Below, one piece after another: positions 1-6,961 of a stretch of 7,778 bases of DNA. Below the pieces are notes generated by a model, which saw only the letters and a program-made list of their open reading frames with translations, was not told the origin of the DNA and made no database searches. A program made the position numbers and the translations under genes. The stretch covers positions 1 to 7,778 of the forward strand of contig CALKAR010000246.1 in assembly GCA_937988745.1 (NCBI GenBank). Reading direction: 5' to 3'. This DNA is from an uncultured Peptococcaceae bacterium. GTDB taxonomy: Bacteria > Bacillota > Limnochordia > Darwinibacteriales > Darwinibacteriaceae. Position 1 is the first letter of the stretch, and every line of letters starts with the position of its first letter.

Positions 1-262
1 CGTTAGCGTTGACGTACACCGGAAGGTTGTTGGCTCCGGGTGCGCCGTCTTCTAGAATTCGGATACGAGCATAACCAGGCTTTAGCTTATTACCTTCTAC
101 ACTAAGCTCAGGCATAGTACGGCCATCAAGCTTACGCTCTAGTGCCTCAATGATATCGTCCTTAGTGGCAGTTTTTGGCATAGCTACGCGCATATGTGAT
201 GCATACTTGCGTAGATCTTGAATGGACATGTCTCGGAAATTTGGTGATTCGATAGTACTCAT
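1..262 (-). CDS. Partial phage protein with possible SAP/HeH-like N-terminal domain (C-terminus outside window)
   Basis: The reading frame opens at ATG 262-260 and runs off the left edge, giving 87 residues without a stop. A ribosome site GAGGAG (273-278) lies 10 nt upstream, which supports this start. Residues about 11-45 (MSIQDLRKYASHM, then KTATKDDIIEALERK) look like a small helix-extended-helix fold of the SAP/HeH/LEM kind: one helix, a short turn, then a second helix beginning at the TKDDI segment. From about residue 62 the chain becomes beta-rich and Gly/Pro/Asn-rich (PGYARIRILEDG, then VYVNAN). It lies downstream of the capsid gene in the head block, so a structural or connector role is plausible, but that is inference from position. 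SAP-like folds often bind nucleic acid or protein; which applies here is unknown. I do not recognise the family with certainty. Confidence 0.8.
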   Translation of the reverse strand, partial: MSTIESPNFRDMSIQDLRKYASHMRVAMPKTATKDDIIEALERKLDGRTMPELSVEGNKLKPGYARIRILEDGAPGANNLPVYVNAN

Positions 263-272
263 AAGTGGTGCG

Positions 273-278
273 CTCCTC
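273..278 (-). promoter_or_regulatory. Ribosome binding site (GAGGAG) of the last gene
   Basis: GAGGAG on the minus strand sits 10 nt before ATG 262. It is the closest match to the Shine-Dalgarno consensus among the starts in this window and fixes the start of the partial gene at the left edge. Confidence 0.6.
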
Positions 279-289
279 TAGGGCACGGG

Positions 290-303
290 GTCGTCTTCAC
301 GAC
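290..303 (-). other. Small stem-loop (5-bp stem, GAAG loop)
   Basis: On the minus strand GTCGT and ACGAC can pair around the four-base loop GAAG. It follows a second hairpin at 316-331 in the same 90-nt gap. It has no T-run after it, so it is not a terminator by itself. It could be a transcript processing or stability element, or it could be chance. Confidence 0.3.
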
Positions 304-315
304 TAGGAGAAGGAA

Positions 316-331
316 GGGCTCCTAAGAGCCC
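316..331 (-). terminator. Possible weak intrinsic terminator after the putative head accessory gene
   Basis: On the minus strand GGGCTC and GAGCCC form a 6-bp, GC-rich perfect stem around the loop TTAG, about 21 nt after the TAA stop of the 353-904 gene. The following bases are TTCCTT, a broken pyrimidine tract rather than a true T-run. Termination, if any, is probably partial, letting some transcription continue into the gene at 1-262. An mRNA-stabilising hairpin is an equal alternative. Confidence 0.4.
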
Positions 332-352
332 CTCCATCCTATTCAAGCAATG

Positions 353-904
353 TTAGTCATTGCCTAGGAGATATTCATTATCCCCATATGGTTCTGCGAT
401 TTCAAGGGTGCTAGTTTCACCGTCGAACATTACGCCGATGAATACTTCGGAGTCCTCAGCGGCAGTACCGCCAGTGGTAATCTCCACACCTACATAAACA
501 GGACCGCTAAGCTTACCAATGTTGCCGGTAACCTGTACACGCCGATAGCCGTTAAGGGCGGCAGCTGTAGCAAACGCATCCTCGTCAGTATCTGGGGACT
601 CATAACGAGTATCTTCCTCGCCCAGAGGACCACGCCGGTCTACAACTACAGGGTTACCCGCACTGTCTAGAATCTGCCAGTAACCTACAGTGCCTGCAGC
701 AGCACCAAGATCACCGACACCAAGGACGGTCACCTCCTTTACACGCTGGTTCTCTCCTACGGGTACAGCTAGTAGAATGTCATCTGCAGCTAGAACAGTA
801 CCCTCAGGAATAGCAATGCGACCTGCTACTTCATAAGGCATACCTTCATAGATGCCGCGATGACGCATACGCTTAGCAATCAGATTTGAACGGTATTCAG
901 CCAT
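353..904 (-). CDS. Putative capsid decoration / head-associated structural protein
   Basis: A 183-residue protein starts at ATG 904-902, with AAAGG (914-918) 9 nt upstream, and ends in TAA. It has no signal peptide or membrane segment. The first 20 residues are basic (R5, K11, R12, R14, R16). The rest alternates short beta-like stretches with Gly-rich turns (for example RIAIPEGTVL at 29-38, ILLAVPVGENQRVKEVTVLG at 43-62, VYVGVEITTGG at 136-146). The centre and C-terminus are acidic (about 96-110 and 148-183). A soluble, beta-rich, acidic protein coded directly after the major capsid gene is the usual profile of a head decoration, cement or head-completion protein. That role is inferred from position and composition; no catalytic motif is visible and I recognise no named family. 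A tail-proximal structural role is the main alternative. Confidence 0.6.
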   Translation of the reverse strand: MAEYRSNLIAKRMRHRGIYEGMPYEVAGRIAIPEGTVLAADDILLAVPVGENQRVKEVTVLGVGDLGAAAGTVGYWQILDSAGNPVVVDRRGPLGEEDTRYESPDTDEDAFATAAALNGYRRVQVTGNIGKLSGPVYVGVEITTGGTAAEDSEVFIGVMFDGETSTLEIAEPYGDNEYLLGND

Positions 905-924
905 TATTATTTACCTTTAATATG

Positions 925-953
925 CCCCTCCCCGCACGAAGCTTAGGGAGGGG
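925..953 (-). other. GC-rich hairpin directly downstream of the major capsid gene
   Basis: CCCCTCCC (925-932) is the exact reverse complement of GGGAGGGG (946-953), giving an 8-bp stem with a 13-nt loop. It begins 15 nt past the TAA of the capsid gene. After the stem the minus strand reads CATATTAAAGG with no T-run, so it does not meet the standard of an intrinsic terminator. Its place between the most expressed head gene and the next gene suggests a 3'-end stabiliser, a partial attenuator or a processing site. It does not cover the AAAGG ribosome site of the downstream gene. Confidence 0.5.
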
Positions 954-967
954 ACTTTCAATTAAGC

Positions 968-1969
968 TTAGGCGGATGCCGCAGCTTCGATACGTACCAT
1001 CCACTCTTCGTTCAGACGGACAGCAACGTACCACATCTTCCAGCTAGCAAAGCCGCGCTGTGCCAGTGGGTCCTCATAGGTCTCGGTTGGGTTCTTAATA
1101 GTAACCTTGGCGCTATCCATACCGCGTAGAGGCACGACACCGAAGGCGTCCTGACCTACAATTACGATTGGATATACGTCCACATTGTTACCATCACGGC
1201 TAAGAACACCAGTGGTATCTGCATCACCAGCACCCCAGAATGGGTTTAGCTGCGGTGATAGGATCACACGGATATCCTGGAACTTACCGATCTCATAGTC
1301 GCTTACAGTCTGTACCTGGCTGTACTTCTCGCGTACCACAAACTCAGTTAGATCCCGGAAGTCAGGCTCTAGGTTAGAGTGTGAGAACGCAATGAAGGCA
1401 GGGGCCACAGGTTCTGTAGCAATATTAGTACTAGCCTTAAGCATACGGGTAATATGCCGGGCACGGTTAGCCTTTAGGAAACGCTGAGCAGCAACTAGCT
1501 CGGCCTCACTAACAGGCGCGTCTACCTCGGAACGCTGAGTAGCATCGCCGGAGTAGATAACTGCAGTACCACCAGTTAGCTCTTCCCAGATGATAGCTTC
1601 CTTGACGCTAGCAGCCTGCTCACCAAGACCCATAGTAATCTTCTGCAGGTTAGGGTCTTCATGGGTGTCTGCAATAACGTCGGTGAAGGGCACCCAGCCG
1701 CCGTACTGGTTAACCATAGCGGTTACGTCTTCGTACTGCAGGCTGTTTGGCGCAGGAGTTACACCCTCTACTAGAGCAGTGGTGTTAATCTCGAACGGAA
1801 CAAACCGGCGGAACTTAACGATCTGGCCTTGGTTCTTTGGAAGGGCCTCTACACGTGCAAACTTTTCTAGAACTAGTACTGGAAGGGCGTGCTCCAGAAA
1901 GTTGGCTACTGCATAAATACCAACTCGTGGGGAGATATCGCCATAAGTGTTAATACCAAAACTTGACAT
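968..1969 (-). CDS. Major capsid protein, N4 gp56-like
   Basis: This 333-residue protein forms the icosahedral head shell. Several stretches match the N4-gp56 family of HK97-fold coat proteins: EKFARVEALPKNQGQIVKFR (35-54), the LVEGVTPAPN loop (66-75) followed by a GGWVPFTDVIAD segment (90-101), YPIVIVGQDAFGVVPLRG (266-283), and a C-terminal segment built on DPLAQRGFASWKMWYVAV (300-317). The start at ATG 1969-1967 has AAAGGA 9 nt upstream. The scaffold stop lies 21 nt before it. It begins without a long propeptide, so no proteolytic maturation is implied; the separate scaffold gene upstream fits this. The stop is a tandem in-frame TAA-GCT-TAA (970-962). By my reading 11 of 21 leucines use CTA, unusual for a highly expressed gene in an E. 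coli-like host. Its N-terminus (MSSFGINTYG) resembles that of the 66-residue protein at 3016-3216. Confidence 0.93.
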   Translation of the reverse strand: MSSFGINTYGDISPRVGIYAVANFLEHALPVLVLEKFARVEALPKNQGQIVKFRRFVPFEINTTALVEGVTPAPNSLQYEDVTAMVNQYGGWVPFTDVIADTHEDPNLQKITMGLGEQAASVKEAIIWEELTGGTAVIYSGDATQRSEVDAPVSEAELVAAQRFLKANRARHITRMLKASTNIATEPVAPAFIAFSHSNLEPDFRDLTEFVVREKYSQVQTVSDYEIGKFQDIRVILSPQLNPFWGAGDADTTGVLSRDGNNVDVYPIVIVGQDAFGVVPLRGMDSAKVTIKNPTETYEDPLAQRGFASWKMWYVAVRLNEEWMVRIEAAASA

Positions 1970-1990
1970 AGTGCTTAATCCTTTCTGATG

Positions 1991-3004
1991 TTACCCGAGC
2001 CTCTCCTTGCGAATTTGCGCGGAGTATTTTTCAAAGAGTGCATTAGGATCATCGGGCATCTTTACCTTACCAGCTGCTTTAGGACTATCTGTTACTACAG
2101 CAGTCTTTTTCTTGCGCTGGCGCTCCTCTTCGATTTGTCGTGCCTTCTCCTGTTCTGGTACTACTGCGTTTTCTTTGCTTGCTAGCTCAGGAAACTTCTT
2201 TACCATGTCGTTAGCATATCGCTCAAAAGCTTCGCTAACTTCATTGGCATACTCTGATTCTGCTAGCGCACGGATACCAGGAGACTGCTCGTTCTTCCAC
2301 TCAGCCCAAGCGGGGCTATTAAAGACATCTGCAGCATTAGGGTGCTTAGCTAGGAGGGCTTGTGCTTGCTCCTCACGGAACGCCTGGAGTTCGTGTTCTC
2401 GCTGCAGGGAAAGGGATTGCTCTTCCCGGCTAAAGATCTCCTGCGTCATCCCTTCTGTGGCATCAGTAATTGCAGCTTCAATTACCTCTGCAAGCTCGGG
2501 ATCAGTTTTCCTAATTGCTTCTAGTCTTTCTTTAACCTTCGGCTGGATCTTAGCAGAAGGGCTATCAGAAGGAGAAGTTCGGCGCTTTGCCAGTTCTTCT
2601 AGCTTCTTGTCAATTTCCTTAAGACGCCGTTGTACATGCGGGACACGTCCAGCTTGAGACTTAAGAGTATGATTCTCTTGTCGTAGAGCCTCTAGTTGAG
2701 CCTTTAGCTCTTTAAGAGGGTCTTCCTCGTCTGGCTCTTCGTCGTTGTCATCGGCGGGTTCCTTGGGAGTATCGTCCGAAGGATCCTCTTCTTCTTCCTC
2801 GTCGTTAGTATCAACCGGAGTATCGTCGGGCTGATCCTCTACGGGAGAATCGTTTTCTACATCCTCTTCATCGGGAGTAGTTACTTCTGGTTCATCATCA
2901 TTTACATCCATTATACCACGGAGTTCTGTGGGGTCGCCTGAACGTAGGCTCTTTGAGATATTGTTAAATAGATCTTCTGCGTCTCTTGTATTTTCAATTT
3001 CCAT
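1991..3004 (-). CDS. Capsid scaffolding protein
   Basis: This 337-residue, strongly charged protein is placed between the portal region and the coat gene, the standard position of a scaffold, which directs coat assembly and then leaves the shell. Residues about 34-96 are a disordered, highly acidic Asp/Glu/Pro/Thr stretch with imperfect repeats of the form ED..DDTP. Residues 97-142 are heptad-like (LKELKAQLEALRQENHTLKS), a likely coiled coil. Residues about 150-275 are helical and hold HPNAADVFNSPAWAEWKNEQ (221-240), a pattern I associate with scaffolds of phages with this capsid type. Residues 283-337 are basic (RQRKKK, then KYSAQIRKERLG at the end); a basic helical C-terminus is the coat-binding part in the P22 scaffold, and the same role is inferred here. 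The start at ATG 3004 has AAAGGA 7 nt upstream, overlapping the stop of the preceding gene. There is no protease motif, so a protease-scaffold fusion is unlikely. Confidence 0.88.
   Translation of the reverse strand: MEIENTRDAEDLFNNISKSLRSGDPTELRGIMDVNDDEPEVTTPDEEDVENDSPVEDQPDDTPVDTNDEEEEEDPSDDTPKEPADDNDEEPDEEDPLKELKAQLEALRQENHTLKSQAGRVPHVQRRLKEIDKKLEELAKRRTSPSDSPSAKIQPKVKERLEAIRKTDPELAEVIEAAITDATEGMTQEIFSREEQSLSLQREHELQAFREEQAQALLAKHPNAADVFNSPAWAEWKNEQSPGIRALAESEYANEVSEAFERYANDMVKKFPELASKENAVVPEQEKARQIEEERQRKKKTAVVTDSPKAAGKVKMPDDPNALFEKYSAQIRKERLG
2766..2867 (-). repeat. Three imperfect 24-bp direct repeats inside the scaffold gene
   Basis: Units at 2766-2789, 2817-2840 and 2844-2867 (plus-strand coordinates). 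The first two match at about 20 of 24 bases, and the third shares the two ends (GGAG.ATCGT and ATCCTCT). They are in the same reading frame and encode EDPSDDTP, EDQPDDTP and EDVENDSP at residues 73-80, 56-63 and 47-54. The spacings (51 and 27 nt) are multiples of three. They make up much of the acidic disordered segment. Confidence 0.6.
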
Positions 3005-3015
3005 AATAAAGTCCT

Positions 3016-3216
3016 TTACTGGTGGTCGGCCCTATTGGCGGAGTTCTCCAATGCGAGGATCTCTTTAATCATAGTGACAGATCCCCGGATACGGTTTGAT
3101 TCATCATGGTCTCTTGAGGCTACAAGTAGACCAATCTTCTGCTCCATCTTTTTTTCTAAATACATCTTGAGCCTAGCCCAGTCCGGTCCGTGAAAGTTAA
3201 TACCATAGTTTGACAT
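3016..3216 (-). CDS. Small conserved-position head-region protein of unknown function
   Basis: This 66-residue soluble protein lies between portal and scaffold. Its ATG (3216-3214) overlaps the portal stop as TAATG, and GGGAAGGGA lies 5 nt upstream, so it is probably translationally coupled to the portal. Its TAA overlaps the ribosome site of the scaffold. After a Gly/Asn-rich start (MSNYGINFHG), residues 12-33 (DWARLKMYLEKKMEQKIGLL) and 41-56 (NRIRGSVTMIKEILAL) look like two amphipathic helices separated by a polar RDHDES turn. Small two-helix proteins with a W-x-x-L-K start and an R-G-x-x-x-x-I-K-E-I-L end are common at this place in phage head modules, but their job is not established to my knowledge. 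Position suggests help in portal or scaffold assembly, which is inference. The tight junctions on both sides argue that it is a real gene. Confidence 0.8.
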   Translation of the reverse strand: MSNYGINFHGPDWARLKMYLEKKMEQKIGLLVASRDHDESNRIRGSVTMIKEILALENSANRADHQ

Positions 3217-5372
3217 TAGATTCCCTTCCCAATTCTATTAGCTAGGTCACGCTCTCTCTGGTGTTGCTCTACTTCCTGAAGCTTTCTTGTCTCCTGCAGG
3301 CTAGTGAGGAACACCTTGGTCTGGTTGTTTTCCTTGGTGATGTTCTCGCTTGACAGGATACGAGCAGCAGCTTCTTCGCTCTTCTGTGCCAGCTTAAGAA
3401 TTTCAATCTCCTTCTCGTTCTGGCTTACAGTCACACGGGCTTCGGCTTCGATCAGACGGGCTTGGTTAGCTGCCATCCTCTCTTCGTTCTCCATAAACTC
3501 GCGTTGCTGATTCTGGTTTAATTCAAAGGCGAGCCTAGCTTCTTCTAGGTCCAGCCTCCTAGCTTCTAGCTGCAGCTGCATTACCTCGTGGTCCGGGCCT
3601 TGGTTAGCTGCGCGTTCCGCGTCTTCTTGTTCAACTTGCTCCTTAGGTTTAATAATACCTTTAGAGGGTAGGTGCATCATTTCAAGACGTAGACGAGACA
3701 TAGCGTTCATGTCTATATGCTTAGCTAGCTCTGGATTTTGGGCAGCCTCTACTGATAGCTTCTCCATATCCCTGATATGCATCTGCTTGTTTTTGTATTC
3801 TGTTGAGGTACGAACATCTATACTAAACTGTCCTTTAATCTCGGGCTTGGGATTATACTGCATATTCCATGCGTACATAGCCTCGATGATAGGCTCAGTG
3901 ATATGGTCATCCCACTCTTCGCTCATGAAGTCCAGAAGAGTAGTAGATGCGTGATAGGCAGCCAGCTGCCCTGTAGCCGTGTCTCCTACTTCTGGGCTTG
4001 TCAGCCCTGCAGCAATCATAGGAATCTGGCTCTCCTCTTCGCCGAAGGCTTGAGCCATCTGAAGGATTGGCACAATGTTTGCGGTGACGTTAGGCACATC
4101 AAAGAACTGGATAGCTTTCTCCACGTCTACCTGCATATCGTTCAGATACCAGATCTGTCGCGGACGGAGTTCCCACTCGCCATTAGCAGGCTCAATTAGG
4201 TCTTTGTGCATAGCTGCCTGAGGGCCTGAGGAGATAGCTGTGTTATCCAGAATCATATGCCACGCCTCATTAACTACTCGCTGGGCATCTTCCATCATTA
4301 GAGGAACGCCGAATCCGAACACACTAGAGGGATCTTTCTCCCAAGGAGATACGTAGTAGGGACATGAGAACGAGGCCTCAATACTTGCAAGCTCTAGCCT
4401 AATTACTTTGCCCTGACATACCCACACTTCACCATAGTACTCGTCGTTAGCACTATCGTAGGTACACTCCACGCCTAGCTCATCTAGCTGGGTGCGCGTA
4501 ATAGGGCCATGATATTCGAGAACTAGGTACTTATTCTTAAAGATGTCTGAGTTAGTTTCTGTAAGCTCAGCAAAGTCTGCCCAGTTTTGAGTGATGTAAT
4601 CGCTAGGAGTATCTTCTAGAACTTCAGAAATAGAGATAGGATCGAAGCCTTCGTGCTTCATATACTTCTTAAGCTCTAGGGCGGACTTGGGGTGAACTTC
4701 AATAGTATCCTCAATCTTAGTAGGATCGGATACACTCTCATCTGGATAGAAGAACCATGGGGATACATGAGTGATAATAGGGGTATAGTCTACAACTAGA
4801 TCAGGAACCCACGTCTCTGTTCCCTCAAGTCTGCGGTAGCTCCGCATAAGCTTACCAGTACTTAGCGGGCCCTTCATGACCCCAGTACCTAGGACTACGC
4901 GATCCCACATAGCTTTTCTGCTAGCGAACGCATACTTACAGTCTTCTAATTGTGACTCAATTTCATCAGACATAAGCATGGCGGCCTCTCCGGATTCTGG
5001 AGACCTGTCTGACTTGCTTGGATAGATATCCCAGTTCTTGTTAGAAGTTCCAAACTGCATAGATACGGTTTGGGCAATAGCAGCTGAGCACTTAGACCGT
5101 ACGATATTTACATCAGGCCTATCAGTATAGGGTCTATTCTCGAAAGGAGTCTCGCCCTTATCTTGATAGTTATCGATAGATAGCTTGCCGTAATACAGCC
5201 TAGCAGAGCGTAGCCACTGGGCCTCCTTGGTTGTACGCCTCTTGGCTCTCTGCTGGAACTTACTCTCAATAGAATTTGCGAGAGTTTCCATAAGGGCTTC
5301 ACGCCTACGGTCTTCCTCTCGTGCCTGTTCTTCTAGATCTAGGTCTTCGTTTATATCTTTTTGCTCAGCCAT
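3216..5372 (-). CDS. Portal protein (head-tail connector, P22-like long form)
   Basis: This 718-residue protein should form the dodecameric ring at one capsid vertex through which DNA is pumped and to which the tail binds. The N-terminal 60 residues are charged and helical. The core includes PWFFYPDESVSD (205-216), typical of portal wing domains, and VFGFGVPLMMEDAQRVVNEA (351-370), the Gly-x-Gly-x-Pro then Q-x-x-x-N pattern widely found in portals. Residues 450-485 (around PMIAAGLTSPEVGDTATGQL) match the stem/crown-proximal region. From about 575 to 715 the chain is almost entirely charged helix rich in E, Q, R and A, suggesting a long C-terminal barrel like that of phage P22. The length is near P22 and N4 portals and far above the compact HK97 type. 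The start at ATG 5372 lies 2 nt after the large terminase stop; the nearest Shine-Dalgarno match (GAGGT) is about 13 nt away, so coupling to terminase translation is likely. Confidence 0.9.
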   Translation of the reverse strand: MAEQKDINEDLDLEEQAREEDRRREALMETLANSIESKFQQRAKRRTTKEAQWLRSARLYYGKLSIDNYQDKGETPFENRPYTDRPDVNIVRSKCSAAIAQTVSMQFGTSNKNWDIYPSKSDRSPESGEAAMLMSDEIESQLEDCKYAFASRKAMWDRVVLGTGVMKGPLSTGKLMRSYRRLEGTETWVPDLVVDYTPIITHVSPWFFYPDESVSDPTKIEDTIEVHPKSALELKKYMKHEGFDPISISEVLEDTPSDYITQNWADFAELTETNSDIFKNKYLVLEYHGPITRTQLDELGVECTYDSANDEYYGEVWVCQGKVIRLELASIEASFSCPYYVSPWEKDPSSVFGFGVPLMMEDAQRVVNEAWHMILDNTAISSGPQAAMHKDLIEPANGEWELRPRQIWYLNDMQVDVEKAIQFFDVPNVTANIVPILQMAQAFGEEESQIPMIAAGLTSPEVGDTATGQLAAYHASTTLLDFMSEEWDDHITEPIIEAMYAWNMQYNPKPEIKGQFSIDVRTSTEYKNKQMHIRDMEKLSVEAAQNPELAKHIDMNAMSRLRLEMMHLPSKGIIKPKEQVEQEDAERAANQGPDHEVMQLQLEARRLDLEEARLAFELNQNQQREFMENEERMAANQARLIEAEARVTVSQNEKEIEILKLAQKSEEAAARILSSENITKENNQTKVFLTSLQETRKLQEVEQHQRERDLANRIGKGI

Positions 5373-5374
5373 AA

Positions 5375-6961
5375 TTAAATATTATACCTCGGTCCGCCTT
5401 TATAGTTGGGCTTACGGACCAGTTGATCCAGTGACTTAGCCCTAGATAGATTTAGCTGTAAGTATCTTAGTGCATCCATAAGGTGATCGTTTTCTTTAAC
5501 AATTCTTCCCTTCTCGTCTCTACGGTATAGTACATATTCTTTAGCAAAGTTGTGCAGCGTGGAGAAGAACTTAATCCTCCCGCCAGTCATTCTTTGCCAT
5601 ATCTCTTGTACTCCTGCCTCTACAGCATTATCTGCCCTGTAGAGCCTTAGCCCTTGATCTCTATACATCTGCCATAGCTGGCTTCCGTCTGCCTGACTCC
5701 TACCCCTAGATGCTGGGTCGATCACTCCAGGGATCCACTCCCCTCGGGAACGGATACTGGCGGCATGTACAGCCGGGGGCTGTTCTGACATGTAGTGTTC
5801 GTCGTAGACATACAGGGTATCTGTGTTAGGGTCCAGTGCTCCCCACAAAGCAGCGGTTCTGTTCCAGCCTACGTCTAGCGCATATAGCCGCTTCCAGTGC
5901 TTCGGAATCTCGAAGGGGTCCACTGCCATGATTTCTAGAGACATTGGGTAAACGTTACCGCTACCCATAGAAGGTATACCAGTCCTACGTGTTTCCCTCA
6001 GATGGGGCTCAGAGGCTTCTAGTAGCTGGTTCTTTTCATTCTCGTCTAGCCATGGAGCGTCGTCCCACCCTGCCTGTACGATGGCCTTGTACCCAGATGA
6101 GTCAACTAAATCTTCCGAGTCACCCTTAGCACCTGCTACACTCACTAGGCGTTTAGCTCCGGCGAGGTAGTCCGCGTTCTCCATGAAGTTTGCTACTAGG
6201 GGGGTGATGCCTCTTAGAGGCGTGAATGTCACAAACATGATACCCTTGGTGGTCATGGTTCGTACAAGACATTCGTTGTAGATATTGATTGGCACAATCT
6301 CGTCAGCCCATACCCAGTGCTGCGCTGTACCATAAAATGCTTCTAAAGGCTGTTCGTAGTTCTTGAACCCGATGGTGCTCCAACCCCCGGACACGTGTTT
6401 AACCTGAATAATGTCAACACCCTGAGGTACACCAGATAGCGCCCAGTGCCTGCCTATCTTATCCTTAGGGATCATGCCTGTCCCCCAAGCGCCCACTGGT
6501 CCTAGTAGTTCTTTCTGAACTGTGTCACGAGTAGCTCGTGCCGTGGAGCCCATGGCCCACCCAGCCGTAGGTTGGTCAAACCTCTTACCTTGCCACCACT
6601 TAGGGTAGATGCCTGTGGCGTGGCAGCTAGCCTCGAAAGCTCCAGCAATACTCTTGCCAGTACGGTTACCTGCTTGGAATAGCCTTTCCTTATAAGTTCT
6701 TCCGGCATCGAAGAATGCCTTGTGTTTAGGAAGGCGTTCAATACCAAACGGGGTTCCGGGAAGGAACCACTTATCCACTCCAGACAGCTTAGACATTTCC
6801 TCATACTGCTCTAGCAGTGTGTTGAGTCTCAGCAGTTCCCCTAGTTCGTTGTCTGTCTTAGCAATCTCAGGAACGAATTGCTCCGCTCCTGAGAGATCCC
6901 CATCGAACCCTCCTCCTAGATATGCAGATAGTTCGTCATTGGATAGTTTAAATCTACTCAT
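5375..6961 (-). CDS. Terminase large subunit (DNA-packaging ATPase and nuclease)
   Basis: This 528-residue protein drives DNA translocation into the procapsid and cuts concatemers. The N-terminal ATPase domain has a Walker A motif AGNRTGKS (97-104, with lysine 103 and serine 104), a Walker B motif HWVWADE (215-221, with D220 and catalytic E221) and a coupling motif VTFTPLRG (244-251). The C-terminal RNase H-like nuclease shows ALDVGWNRTA (361-370, D363), GVIDPASRGR (412-421, D415) and NDHLMDALRY (491-500, D492 and D496), which supply the acidic metal ligands. All key residues are present and the length is normal, so it should be active. ATG 6961 overlaps the small-subunit stop as TAATG with GGAG 11 nt upstream. 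The fold resembles the Terminase_6-type large subunits. The packaging mode (headful, cohesive or terminal repeats) cannot be decided from this window. Confidence 0.96.
   Translation of the reverse strand: MSRFKLSNDELSAYLGGGFDGDLSGAEQFVPEIAKTDNELGELLRLNTLLEQYEEMSKLSGVDKWFLPGTPFGIERLPKHKAFFDAGRTYKERLFQAGNRTGKSIAGAFEASCHATGIYPKWWQGKRFDQPTAGWAMGSTARATRDTVQKELLGPVGAWGTGMIPKDKIGRHWALSGVPQGVDIIQVKHVSGGWSTIGFKNYEQPLEAFYGTAQHWVWADEIVPINIYNECLVRTMTTKGIMFVTFTPLRGITPLVANFMENADYLAGAKRLVSVAGAKGDSEDLVDSSGYKAIVQAGWDDAPWLDENEKNQLLEASEPHLRETRRTGIPSMGSGNVYPMSLEIMAVDPFEIPKHWKRLYALDVGWNRTAALWGALDPNTDTLYVYDEHYMSEQPPAVHAASIRSRGEWIPGVIDPASRGRSQADGSQLWQMYRDQGLRLYRADNAVEAGVQEIWQRMTGGRIKFFSTLHNFAKEYVLYRRDEKGRIVKENDHLMDALRYLQLNLSRAKSLDQLVRKPNYKGGPRYNI

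Noticed and set aside
925..953. Hairpin as a standard intrinsic terminator
   Set aside because: No T-run follows on the minus strand, and on the plus strand only a short CTTTC follows, so the strict definition is not met.
1590..1916. 108-codon plus-strand open frame opposite the capsid gene
   Set aside because: It is wholly antisense to the major capsid gene, has no family resemblance, and is a composition by-product.
2007..2657. 216-codon plus-strand open frame opposite the scaffold gene
   Set aside because: Its product is Ser/Arg/Cys-rich with no recognisable domain, it is fully antisense to a well-supported gene, and no ribosome site supports it. It arises from the codon bias of the scaffold gene.
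5381..5386. TATAAT (minus strand) just before the portal start, a possible -10 box
   Set aside because: No matching -35 element is found about 17 nt upstream; it lies inside the last codons of the large terminase (Tyr-Asn) and is most likely coincidental.
6502..6804. 100-codon minus-strand open frame within the large terminase gene
   Set aside because: It overlaps the conserved Walker A region in another frame; the terminase frame carries all motifs, so this is a shadow.
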